45,427 bases of DNA from Paraburkholderia sp. LEh10 (GTDB taxonomy: Bacteria; Pseudomonadota; Gammaproteobacteria; Burkholderiales; Burkholderiaceae): the NCBI RefSeq assembly GCF_017814945.1, contig NZ_JAGIPX010000063.1, positions 1 to 45,427 of the forward strand. Direction: 5' to 3'. The notes beneath the pieces were generated by a model that saw nothing but the letters and a program-made list of their open reading frames with translations, ran no database searches and was not told the origin of the DNA. Positions 8,925 through 17,063 of this stretch are shown here, one piece after another. Both the position numbers and the translations under genes were made by a program. Numbering within the stretch: the stretch's first letter is position 1; every line of letters starts with the position of its first letter.

Positions 8925-9757
8925 CAGCAGGTCTCCAATACACGTCGCAGATAGGCGGCGAGTTCGACGAATTCCCGCGTTTCGCGGATATCGAGGGTGC
9001 GATCTTCGGGCAGGCTGACGGGCACGATCTCCTTCACCCGGCCAGGGTTGGCCGCCAGCATCAGCACGCGCTGCCCGAGAAACGCCGCTTCGTAGATGCT
9101 GTGCGTGACGAACAGCGTCGTGAGCCCCATCTCTTTCCAGACGCGGCGCAATTCCTCGTTGAGCCGGTCACGCGTGATTTCGTCGAGCGCGCCGAATGGC
9201 TCGTCCATCAACAGCACTTTTGGATCGCTGACCAGCGCGCGGGCAATCGCGACCCGCTGGCGCATGCCGCCCGACATCTCATGCGGGAACGCGTCTTCAC
9301 GCCCCTTGAGGCCGACCAGTTCGAGCAGTTCGCGCGGTGTCGCGCGGCCGGCGCGATTCTTCCCGTTGGCAACCTCCAGCGGCAGTTCGACGTTCTGAAG
9401 CGCGGTGCGCCAGGGCAACAGCGCCGCATCCTGAAACACGAAGCCGATATCGCGCCGCTCACGTGCAACATGGGGCGCGGAACCGAGCACGCTGATCTCG
9501 CCGCGGCTCGGCTTGACGAGATCGGCGACGACCCGCAGGAACGTCGACTTTCCACAGCCGGACGGTCCCAGCAGAGTGAGAAATTCACCCGCGGCGACAT
9601 CCAGGCTCAGACCTTCGATCGCGGTGACGCTACGCCGGTCGGTGAAGAAGCGGACGTTGATGTTGCGGCAGCTGATCGACATGGCGCCGTCATGCGGCAC
9701 CCCAATGGGCGAGTTGACCCGCTCCGCGCGCGGCGGAGTGGACGTGGCAGCATGCAT
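8924..9757 (-). CDS. ABC transporter ATP-binding protein, SsuB/TauB type
   Basis: A 277-residue ATPase. Walker A is GPSGCGKST (about residues 65-73), the signature is MSGGMRQRVAIARAL, and Walker B is VLLMDEPFGALDE. The H-loop is FVTHSIYEAAFL. The start at 9757 lies 3 bp after the binding-protein gene; an internal ATG at 9682 (MSISCRNINVRFF) would give a standard-length protein and cannot be excluded. It energises the importer of this operon. Confidence 0.92.
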   Translation of the reverse strand: MHAATSTPPRAERVNSPIGVPHDGAMSISCRNINVRFFTDRRSVTAIEGLSLDVAAGEFLTLLGPSGCGKSTFLRVVADLVKPSRGEISVLGSAPHVARERRDIGFVFQDAALLPWRTALQNVELPLEVANGKNRAGRATPRELLELVGLKGREDAFPHEMSGGMRQRVAIARALVSDPKVLLMDEPFGALDEITRDRLNEELRRVWKEMGLTTLFVTHSIYEAAFLGQRVLMLAANPGRVKEIVPVSLPEDRTLDIRETREFVELAAYLRRVLETC

Positions 9758-9760
9758 GGG

Positions 9761-10792
9761 TTACACCAGGAGTCGAGAGGAACGGGTGGCGTTGAGCACG
9801 TCCATCGTCATGACGTCCTCCACCTTGGGTTGATGCGCCCTGAACTGGCCGAGCTGTCCATAGGTCGAGATCTGTTCTTCCCAGACCTTCGGGTCCATCG
9901 CGCCCCAGCCCTGCGTCTGCGTGGTCTGGTTGAACGCGTAGCTCATCAGCGAATCGATCGCGATGCGCTCGTCCGCGCGGTTCAGATTCGGGTATTCCTT
10001 GATCAGCAGATCGATGGCCTGATCGCGGTGCGCATTCGCGTAGATCCAGCCTCGCGCAGTCGCGCGCATGAAGCGCGTGACGGTGTCGGGATGTTCGTGC
10101 AGCGTCGCCGTGGTCGCGTAGTAAGGCAACGCATAGAGACGCACGCCCGTGTCCCACAGGCGCAGATCGACGCGGTCCGCACCGAGCGGCTTGAGCGCAG
10201 TGGTGTTGGTTTGCCAGCCCGTTACGGCATCGACCTGCCCGCTCAGAAGCGGCATCATGTCGGCGCCGATGGGGACGATGTTGACCTGGCTCTCGGCAAT
10301 CTTGTTCTTCGCCAGCAATGCCTTGAGCAGCACCATCCCCGTCGCCTGAATGCCGATGCGCTTGCCGATCATGTCGTGTGGCGTGCGGATCGGGTTCTTC
10401 TTCAGCGAGAAGAAGGTGTACGGATGCTGCTGCAGCCCGGCTGCTATGCATTTGATGGGCAGGCCTTCGGAGACGGCCAGCATGATGGAAGGGCTCGATG
10501 AGATCTCACCCGTCTCGAAGCGCCCCGAGGCGACGATCGCCACCCCGTCGATATTCGGTCCGCCCGGCTGGATATGGAAATCGATCCCTTCCTGTTCGTA
10601 AAAGCCGAGTCGCTTGGCGACCACTTCTCCAACCTGGTTGCCGCCCGGAACCCACCCCAGCTGCATATTGACAGTGGTTTTTTCGCCTGCTAGCGCGCGC
10701 ACCGAAAGCAGTGCGCCGGTTGCCGCCATGCCGCCCGCCGCTAGCGTCATCCGCAGCATACGTCTGCGCCCTGCGTTCTCGATTACTGACAT
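9761..10792 (-). CDS. ABC transporter substrate-binding protein, NMT1/SsuA type
   Basis: A 343-residue periplasmic binding protein. The leader holds RRRMLRMTLAAGG followed by an Ala-rich stretch, so export could be Sec or Tat; the Arg pair is only a weak Tat motif. The mature part begins TTVNMQLGWVPGGNQVG, the usual opening of NMT1/THI5-like binders (thiamine precursors, sulfonates, aromatic acids). It is the first gene of the nine-gene minus-strand operon, divergent from a porin gene 450 bp away. The ligand is unknown; linkage to CoA-transferase and crotonase suggests an organic acid. Confidence 0.9.
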   Translation of the reverse strand: MSVIENAGRRRMLRMTLAAGGMAATGALLSVRALAGEKTTVNMQLGWVPGGNQVGEVVAKRLGFYEQEGIDFHIQPGGPNIDGVAIVASGRFETGEISSSPSIMLAVSEGLPIKCIAAGLQQHPYTFFSLKKNPIRTPHDMIGKRIGIQATGMVLLKALLAKNKIAESQVNIVPIGADMMPLLSGQVDAVTGWQTNTTALKPLGADRVDLRLWDTGVRLYALPYYATTATLHEHPDTVTRFMRATARGWIYANAHRDQAIDLLIKEYPNLNRADERIAIDSLMSYAFNQTTQTQGWGAMDPKVWEEQISTYGQLGQFRAHQPKVEDVMTMDVLNATRSSRLLV

Positions 10793-11242
10793 CTTTTACT
10801 CCTCCGATGGGCATTCATGGATTGAAGGGGCCGGTCTTTTTTCGTCTCGCGGTGCTGCCGGTTAAGTGCATTCTCAGCAGCCAAAAGTGTCCCCGCAAGC
10901 ATCAATTTTGAAGACGAGTGATGCCGAAATTAGCTCACCCCCTGCTGCGCACCGAAGCGGTGCGACGTCTGAGGCTGCGCACATGACGCACGCATTGCCC
11001 GATGAGGTGCTCTGAAAATTCGCTCACTGCTAGTCAAATTCGGTGCTAGGCGACGAGATTTTTGTTCCGCAAGAATCGGTCGCTGGTGAGGCACGGGAGA
11101 TGGCCTCACTCACGCAGTCGGGTATCGGGTCCCACCATCGGCACGTCAAAGTCCGGCTACGCAAACCATCTGTTTTGCTTTCCTAACTAAATTGGGTTGC
11201 ACTTCCTACTTCAACAATTTGCCCAGCACACTCAAGGAAATC
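10793..11242. promoter_or_regulatory. Divergent control region between ABC operon and porin
   Basis: A 450-bp gap with no gene. It should hold the promoters of the operon (minus) and the porin (plus). Two similar words in the same orientation stand out: AAATTAGCTCAC at 10927-10938 and AAAATTCGCTCAC at 11015-11027, 88 bp apart. They could be regulator half-sites. A Shine-Dalgarno-like AAGGAAA (11234-11240) serves the porin. No convincing -35/-10 pair was fixed by eye. Confidence 0.4.
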
Positions 11243-12370
11243 ATGATTCGACGCGCTATCGTAATTGCGGCAACCGCTCTCGCCTGTCAGTCGGCATTCG
11301 CGCAAAGCAGCGTAACGCTTTATGGCCTGATCTCCAGCGGCATCGTGTATGCGAACAACCAGAAGGGGGCCGACAAGCAGGGACATTCGACCTGGCAATT
11401 CGCGAGCGGACCGATGCAGACGCCGCGTTGGGGCATGAGAGGCGTCGAGGACCTCGGCGGAGGACTGAAGACGGTCTTTACACTGGAAGGCGGCTATAGC
11501 ATAGGCACCGGCGCGCTGTCACAAGGCGGACGGCTGTTCGGACGGCAGGCTTTCGTGGGTCTGTCGTCGAACAGCCTGGGCACGGTCACGTTCGGCCGCC
11601 AGTATGACGAGGCGGTGACGCTGTGCATCTTCTCGTCCGCATGCCAGTTCGCCGCGTATGGCGCGCACATCGGCGACAGCGACAACGTGTTCGATACCTT
11701 CCGCATCAACAATGCGGTGCAGTACAAGAGCATCGACTACCACGGATTGCAGTTCGAAGGGCTCTATGGCTTCTCGAACAAGGCCGGCGCGTTCTCGGAC
11801 AACAACGCGGTGAGCGCCGCCGTGCAGTATCGCCGGGGAGCGTTCTCGTTCGGCGCTGCGTACCTTCAGGTCAAGATGCCGAACGATCCCGCCAATCCGA
11901 ACGGCGCGGTGGTCGGCGACTACGGTTTCACTTCGCCTTTCATCACCAATCCGGCGACCAATGCGGGCGTGAGCAAGCAGCGGATGTACGGTGCGGGCGG
12001 CGCGTACGCGTTCGGCAATGCGAATGTGTCGCTGCTCTACACGAATGCGCGCTTCGACTATCTCGATCAATCGAGGCTCACGCTGCAAAACGTCGAAGTC
12101 TCGCTGACGGACTACGTGCGCCCCGACCTGCTGCTCGGCGCGGCCTATGTCTTTACCACGGGGCAATACCGACCGCAGGATGCGAGCCCCAAATGGCATC
12201 AGGTGAACGCGGGCGCGATCTATTTTCTGAGCAAGCGCACGGACGTGTTCCTCGTCGGCATTTACCAGAAAGCCGCGGGCGACGCACAATTCGCGCAGAT
12301 CTATACGTTGTCGCCATCCACGACGAAGACGCAGGTCTCGGCCGTCATCGGCTTGCGGCATCGCTGGTAA
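11243..12370 (+). CDS. Gram-negative trimeric porin, Burkholderia OmpC type
   Basis: A 375-residue outer-membrane porin. The ATG at 11243 is chosen because AAGGAAA precedes it and it opens a signal peptide (MIRRAIVIAATALACQSAFA) cleaved before QSSVTLYGLISSGIVY, the hallmark first strand of beta-proteobacterial porins. Alternating beta-strand sequence continues to the C-terminal ...VIGLRHRW, with the expected aromatic last residue for BAM insertion. Loop 3 region contains GRQYDEAVT. Divergent placement from the ABC operon suggests, but does not prove, that it admits that operon's substrate. Confidence 0.93.
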   Translation: MIRRAIVIAATALACQSAFAQSSVTLYGLISSGIVYANNQKGADKQGHSTWQFASGPMQTPRWGMRGVEDLGGGLKTVFTLEGGYSIGTGALSQGGRLFGRQAFVGLSSNSLGTVTFGRQYDEAVTLCIFSSACQFAAYGAHIGDSDNVFDTFRINNAVQYKSIDYHGLQFEGLYGFSNKAGAFSDNNAVSAAVQYRRGAFSFGAAYLQVKMPNDPANPNGAVVGDYGFTSPFITNPATNAGVSKQRMYGAGGAYAFGNANVSLLYTNARFDYLDQSRLTLQNVEVSLTDYVRPDLLLGAAYVFTTGQYRPQDASPKWHQVNAGAIYFLSKRTDVFLVGIYQKAAGDAQFAQIYTLSPSTTKTQVSAVIGLRHRW

Positions 12371-12389
12371 GAGCCGCCTGCCCATCAAC

Positions 12390-12417
12390 GAAGGCGCCTG
12401 CGCGCGACGGCGCCTTC
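12390..12417. terminator. Stem-loop between convergent porin and GGDEF/EAL genes
   Basis: A perfect 9-bp inverted repeat, GAAGGCGCC (12390-12398) and GGCGCCTTC (12409-12417), with a 10-nt loop in the 67-bp gap between the two convergent stop codons. It lacks a T-tract on the plus strand, so it may be a weak bidirectional terminator or an mRNA 3' protective hairpin. Confidence 0.5.
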
Positions 12418-12437
12418 CCGCAGCGATCGATGCGCGC

Positions 12438-14897
12438 TCAGGCCGGTTCGGGCGCGGCGCGGTGCGCCGCCATGCCATGCCCGCTGCTGGCGGGATGCCG
12501 GCTGAACAGCGCCGCGAAATCCTCCGCCGCGAGGGGCCGCGAAAACAGGTAGCCCTGCCCGCTGTCGCATGACCACTCGCGCAGCAGGCTCGCCTGCTCC
12601 GGCGTTTCGATGCCTTCCGCCGTGACCGACAAGCCGAGCGACTGCGCGAGCGTGACGATGGCCCGCACGATCGCGTCGTCCTCGGTGTTCTGGCCGATGC
12701 CCTGGACGAAGGAACGGTCGATCTTGAGCACATCGAGCGGCAACCGGCGCAGATAGCTCAGCGATGAATAGCCGGTGCCGAAGTCGTCAATGGCGATCGT
12801 CACGCCGAATTCCTTCAGCCGGCGCAGCGTCTCGATGCTCTTTTCCGTGTTGCGCATGATCAACCCCTCGGTGACTTCGAGCTTCAGCGAAGCGGGGCCG
12901 ATCGATGCCGCGCGCAATGCCGACGCCACATCATCGATGAGATGGGGGTCGTCGAACTGCCCCGGCGAAAGATTGACGCTGACCTGCAACGGCGGGTGAA
13001 CCGGAAAATCCTTTTGCCATTTCGCGACCTGCTGACAGGACTGCTCGAGCACGTAGCGGCCCAACGGAATGATCAGCCCGCTTTCCTCTGCGATACCGAT
13101 GAATTCGGCCGGCGGCAACAGCCCGCGCACGGGATGCTGCCAGCGCACCAGCGCCTCCATCTGATGAAAGCCCCCCGCCTGCAGATGCATGATCGGCTGG
13201 AAATGCACGCGCAACTCATGCCTGTCGATCGCATGGCGCAAGTCGGTTTCGATTTCGAGCCGCCGCACCGCTTCGGCATGCATGTTCTCCTCGAAGATCA
13301 CATAGCGGCTCCTGCCGCTGTTCTTCGCGCGGTACATCGCGACGTCGGCGTCGCGCAGCAGCACATCCGTTTCGCCTTGCAGATCGTTCGCGTGCTCGAA
13401 AGCGAGTCCGAGACTCGCGCCGACCCTGTACTGCTTGCCGTCGAGATCGAACGGCTGATTGAGCTGCTCGAGAATCCGCTCCGCGACGGCGATACCCTCG
13501 TTCACCGCCTCCGAGCCGAGGTGTTCGAGCAGCATCACGAATTCGTCGCCGCCGAGCCGCGCGACGGTGTCGGTGGGACGCAGGCATTGCTGAAGCCGCT
13601 CGGACGCGGCGATCAGCAGCCGGTCGCCGGCATGATGGCCGAGGCTGTCGTTGACGCGCTTGAAGTGATCGAGATCGACGAAGATCAGGCCCACCATCGC
13701 GTTGCGCCGGCGCGCCCGCACGGCGGCCTGGCCGATCCGGTCGAGCAGCAACGCGCGGTTCGGCAGCCCCGTGAGCGAGTCATAGAACGCGCGCCTCGTC
13801 AGTTGCGCCTCGAAGTGCTTGCGCTCGGTGATGTCGCTCGCCGTCGCGACGATCGCGCCCACTGCGGGTTCGTCCAGCAGATTCGTGAGCGTCATTTCGA
13901 CGTGGCGCCATGCGTCCCCTTCGCCCTGCGTACGGATCTCGATCGATTTGGTCGAACGCGGCGCGGACGAAACGGCACGCAGCACGCCTTGCAGGCTCGG
14001 ACGATCGGCGGGATGAATGGGATCGGCGACGTTGGTCCCCGCGAGGCGTCCCATGTTCTTGCGCGGATCGGGCCGGCGCGTGGGCGCTTCGTATGTGACG
14101 ACGCCGTCCGTATTGCACACGAGGATCGCATCCGTTGTGTTCGCAACCAGCGCCCGCAGGCGCTGCTCGCTCTTCTTCAGCACTTCCTGGGCGGCTGCAT
14201 CGGCGCTGCGGCGGATGCGCCGCAGCATCTGCAGGAACAGCAGCGCGAGCGCCACGCCGATCAGCAGCACGACGGGCGTCGAGATCAGCACGATCCGCTG
14301 CACCTTCACGAGCCGGTCGAGCTGGATGGTCGCGTCGAGGCGGTGCTGCGCGGCGGCGGCGATCACTTTGTCGCCGATGTCGTCGAACAGCGGATCGGCG
14401 AGCTTCTCGTCGATCTCGTTGGCGAGCGCAATGTCGTGCTGGTCGACGGCCTCGAACATGTCGCGCGCGAACGCCCGATACTTCGCGTGCTTGTCGAGCA
14501 GGCCGCGCAACATCTGCGCGCTTTGCGGCTCGAGCGTGATGGCCTTCGTGAGCGCAGCGTCGAGCGCCTCGCCCGCCTCGACGTGCTGGCGGCGAACCTC
14601 GGGACGCGGATCGAGGAAGTACTTGCGCTCGGCGGACTCCTCCCAGGCGACGCTATAGCGCGCCTCTTCGAAAATCATGTCGGCCTCGTTTCCTGAACGG
14701 GCCGCCGAGCCCGCGCTCAGGCTCTCATACGCGCCCCAGAACGCGAGCAAAGGCACGCTCAGCAGCACGAGCGTCAGACCGGCAACGGCCGTGCGGCGGG
14801 CCGGCGGGACGTCGTGCGATGCCGCTCCGGCCTCGGATTGATAGAAGCGGCCGCGCCACAGCCGGCGCCTTTCGGGGTTGCCTCGCTGACTCGTCAC
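12438..14897 (-). CDS. Membrane PAS-GGDEF-EAL cyclic-di-GMP signalling protein
   Basis: An 819-residue inner-membrane protein. Helix 1 (about residues 37-56) and helix 2 (about 201-224) enclose a ~145-residue helical periplasmic sensor region. A PAS-like segment follows (about 240-365, ending SDITERKHFEAQL). The GGDEF domain has an intact active site, RLGGDEF (GGDEF at 449-453), and an inhibitory I-site RxxD at 440-443. The EAL domain has MEALVRW (EAL at 581-583), the NLSPGQF segment and DDFGTGYSSLSYLRRLPLD. Both catalytic signatures are complete, so it could make or degrade c-di-GMP. It is monocistronic, with a 12-bp tandem array upstream. Confidence 0.93.
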   Translation of the reverse strand: MTSQRGNPERRRLWRGRFYQSEAGAASHDVPPARRTAVAGLTLVLLSVPLLAFWGAYESLSAGSAARSGNEADMIFEEARYSVAWEESAERKYFLDPRPEVRRQHVEAGEALDAALTKAITLEPQSAQMLRGLLDKHAKYRAFARDMFEAVDQHDIALANEIDEKLADPLFDDIGDKVIAAAAQHRLDATIQLDRLVKVQRIVLISTPVVLLIGVALALLFLQMLRRIRRSADAAAQEVLKKSEQRLRALVANTTDAILVCNTDGVVTYEAPTRRPDPRKNMGRLAGTNVADPIHPADRPSLQGVLRAVSSAPRSTKSIEIRTQGEGDAWRHVEMTLTNLLDEPAVGAIVATASDITERKHFEAQLTRRAFYDSLTGLPNRALLLDRIGQAAVRARRRNAMVGLIFVDLDHFKRVNDSLGHHAGDRLLIAASERLQQCLRPTDTVARLGGDEFVMLLEHLGSEAVNEGIAVAERILEQLNQPFDLDGKQYRVGASLGLAFEHANDLQGETDVLLRDADVAMYRAKNSGRSRYVIFEENMHAEAVRRLEIETDLRHAIDRHELRVHFQPIMHLQAGGFHQMEALVRWQHPVRGLLPPAEFIGIAEESGLIIPLGRYVLEQSCQQVAKWQKDFPVHPPLQVSVNLSPGQFDDPHLIDDVASALRAASIGPASLKLEVTEGLIMRNTEKSIETLRRLKEFGVTIAIDDFGTGYSSLSYLRRLPLDVLKIDRSFVQGIGQNTEDDAIVRAIVTLAQSLGLSVTAEGIETPEQASLLREWSCDSGQGYLFSRPLAAEDFAALFSRHPASSGHGMAAHRAAPEPA

Positions 14898-14985
14898 AGT
14901 TGCTCCGCTAAAGGTGAACGCAGGACGCCTTGTTTACGACAGCGGATCGCAGCTACTTGAATTGGGGATAACGCCTGGTGCCGGG

Positions 14986-15029
14986 TTACAGCCCGGCTTA
15001 TAGCCCGGCTTATAACCCGGCTTGCAGCC
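14986..15029. repeat. 12-bp tandem repeat (3.7 copies)
   Basis: Consecutive units TTACAGCCCGGC, TTATAGCCCGGC, TTATAACCCGGC and a partial TTGCAGCC. They lie between the GGDEF/EAL gene start (14897) and the stop of the betaine-type binding protein gene (15107). The array is non-coding unless a small overlooked frame is used. Confidence 0.85.
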
Positions 15030-15106
15030 TCTGAAGCGCGACAGCGCGGCATCGCATACGATCGCGATGCCGCGCCGCCTTTCACGCCCTGCCGGGCGCG
15101 GCGGGA

Positions 15107-16177
15107 TCAGCTCGTCAGGCCCGCCTGCACTTTCGCCGCGACATCGGCGGGCACCCACGTCTTCCACATCTCAGGATGCGTGCGCAGGAACTGCGCCGCC
15201 ATCGTCTGTGCGTCGAGCTTCTTCACGCTCATGTCGAGGATGGTCGCGTTCAGGAAGTCCATCGGGAACTTGACCTTCGCGAACATCGTCATCAGTTGCG
15301 GCTCGGCGTTGTAGAACGGCGTCGATGTGCCCACCGTCACATGCGACACCATGTATGACGACGCGCACTGCTGCGTGCTGCTTTCGTTGCGCAGCGTCTG
15401 CCAGCAGCCATCGTTGAACGCGGGCATTTTCAGCTCGGTCAGCTTGTACTTCGCCATCAACGCGGCGGGGCCCCAGTAGTAGAACAGAATCGGCGCGCCG
15501 CGCGCATATGCCGACGCGATCGCGGCATCGAGCGCCGCCCCCGTGCCCGGACGGAAGTTCGTATACGACTGGTCGAGCTTCAGCACCTTGAGCAGGCGCG
15601 TATTCACGCGCTCGCAGTCCCAGCCGCTCGGGCAGTTCAGGAAACGGCCCTTGTTCGGTTCTTCGTCGTCGGTGAACACGTTCTTGTACTTCGGCAGATC
15701 CGCCACCGACGCGAGCCCAGGCGCCGAAGCCTTGATGCCGCGCGCGGGATCGCCCTTCACCACGTAGTCCGGCACGAACCAGCCTTCCTTCGTGCCGCCC
15801 GGCAGCGTATCGCCGACCAGCTTCACGCTGCCCGTTTCGACGGCCTTCGCGGTGATCTCGCTGCGGCCCGTCCACTGCTCGGCCCAGATCTGCACGTCGT
15901 TGTGCGCGAGCGCCGTTTCCGTCGCGGCCGTGCTGCCCGGCACGACGTCCGTCTTGCAGCCGTAGCCCTTTTCCAGAATCTGCCGCAGCACTTCTGTCGC
16001 GAACGCGCCGCTCTCCCATGTGATGCCCGCGAAGTGCACGGTCTTGCCGGTGCTGCACCAGCTTCCCGATTGCGCGGCGCCGCTGTCGGCAGCATGCGCG
16101 CTGCCCGCGCCGAGCAGGGTTGTGGCGGCCGTTGCGGCGGCAAGCATGGCCGCGCGCAGCTTGATGGATCGCTTCAT
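15107..16177 (-). CDS. Glycine betaine/choline-type ABC substrate-binding protein (OpuAC family), orphan
   Basis: A 356-residue periplasmic binding protein. The signal peptide is followed by a mature start near ADSGAAQSG. Segments FAGITWESGAFATEVLRQIL, DVVPGSTAATETALAHNDVQ and WAEQWTGR match the OpuAC fold. The aromatic residues FYYWGPAALMAKY and the DDEEPNKGRFLNCPSGWDC region are typical of ProX/OpuAC-like proteins found in Burkholderia. No permease or ATPase lies nearby, so it must work with a transporter elsewhere. The ligand may be betaine, choline or a related quaternary amine. Confidence 0.85.
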   Translation of the reverse strand: MKRSIKLRAAMLAAATAATTLLGAGSAHAADSGAAQSGSWCSTGKTVHFAGITWESGAFATEVLRQILEKGYGCKTDVVPGSTAATETALAHNDVQIWAEQWTGRSEITAKAVETGSVKLVGDTLPGGTKEGWFVPDYVVKGDPARGIKASAPGLASVADLPKYKNVFTDDEEPNKGRFLNCPSGWDCERVNTRLLKVLKLDQSYTNFRPGTGAALDAAIASAYARGAPILFYYWGPAALMAKYKLTELKMPAFNDGCWQTLRNESSTQQCASSYMVSHVTVGTSTPFYNAEPQLMTMFAKVKFPMDFLNATILDMSVKKLDAQTMAAQFLRTHPEMWKTWVPADVAAKVQAGLTS

Positions 16178-16392
16178 CGAATGTCTCCAGTCCGAAGGTC
16201 TCGAATCTTGTAGTGATCGGTCGCGCGGATCGCGCTAACCGCCGGGCCATCGCAGGGCGTGACATGGCATCGCGATTGTGCGGCGCGTTTTTTCCGGCGA
16301 TGAAGCGATGTTTCTTGATGCCGGGTATGAGTCGGGCTCAACTTCGGGTTTCTACGGTGGGGTTTGCGCGGAGCGAGCGCCGCGTGCGGCAT

Positions 16393-16971
16393 TCAGCCCG
16401 GCGGATAGCAGAATGCGTAGTCTTCGCAGCCGGGGCAGCCCGGCGCGGGTGCGGGCGCGCGGCCCTCGGCGAACGCCAGCTCGCGCGCGAGGAATTTCTT
16501 CCAGCGCGTGCCGTCGACATTGCGCGCGACGAGTTGCGGATAGTGGCGCGTGAGGATCGCGGTGACGTCGTCGCGGCCATCGAGGCCGAGATCGCGCCAC
16601 AGATGATCGGGCCGCAGACAGGCCGTCGCGATGATCGTCGCGAGGCACTGCGCGTCGGCGTCCTGCGCGGCGAGCGAGGTTTCGTCGCGCAGCAGGAAAG
16701 CGCGCAGCGCCTGAACGAACGGTTGGTGCGCCGCTGCGGCAATGTGTTCGGGCGCCGCATGCGGCGTGGCCGCGCTCGGGAAATGACGCGAGCGCAACGC
16801 GTCGAGCGCATCGCGCGTCAAGCCGAGATGCAGCAGTTCGCCGCTCGCGCATTTCGCGCCGATCAACCGCGCGAACATCACGGTATCAGCCGCGTCGCGG
16901 TGCGTGGCATGAGCGAGCAGGCGTGTGACTTCGGCGTTGCGGGCATCGGCGGCGCGTTCAAGACTGGACAT
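16393..16971 (-). CDS. NifQ-family protein (molybdenum-related), with one motif cysteine missing
   Basis: A 192-residue protein matching NifQ in its C-terminal half: TACLRPDHLWRDLGLDGR, then LTRHYPQLVARN, RWKKFLARELAFAEG, and a cysteine cluster ending PGCPGCEDYAFCYPPG. NifQ supplies molybdenum for nitrogenase cofactor assembly and normally has C-x4-C-x2-C-x5-C. Here the first position is Ala (codon GCA), leaving C-x2-C-x5-C. The start at 16971 has AAAGGAA five bases upstream; a start at 16998 would add nine residues without a site. It follows the FtrA-like regulator gene on the same strand with an 87-bp gap. No nif gene is present, so a nitrogenase role is doubtful. Confidence 0.78.
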   Translation of the reverse strand: MSSLERAADARNAEVTRLLAHATHRDAADTVMFARLIGAKCASGELLHLGLTRDALDALRSRHFPSAATPHAAPEHIAAAAHQPFVQALRAFLLRDETSLAAQDADAQCLATIIATACLRPDHLWRDLGLDGRDDVTAILTRHYPQLVARNVDGTRWKKFLARELAFAEGRAPAPAPGCPGCEDYAFCYPPG

Positions 16972-17015
16972 GTCGTTCCTTTCGGCATGCAAGCACACGG
17001 CGCAGCGTGCCTGAC

Positions 17016-17063
17016 GCGGTGGATACCGCGGTGGATACCGCCGTGCCTACCGCCGTGCCTACT
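17016..17063. repeat. 12-bp tandem repeat (4 degenerate copies) at the ftrA stop codon
   Basis: Units GCGGTGGATACC (twice, 17016-17039), GCCGTGCCTACC and GCCGTGCCTACT (17040-17063). The last copy overlaps the stop codon of the FtrA-like gene (17059-17061). The array fills half of the gap before the NifQ-like gene and could change spacing between the two. Confidence 0.8.

Noticed and set aside
4380..16971. Ferredoxin plus NifQ as evidence for nitrogen fixation
   Set aside because: They are 12 kb apart in unrelated units, the ferredoxin is FdxA-like and no nif structural or assembly gene is present.
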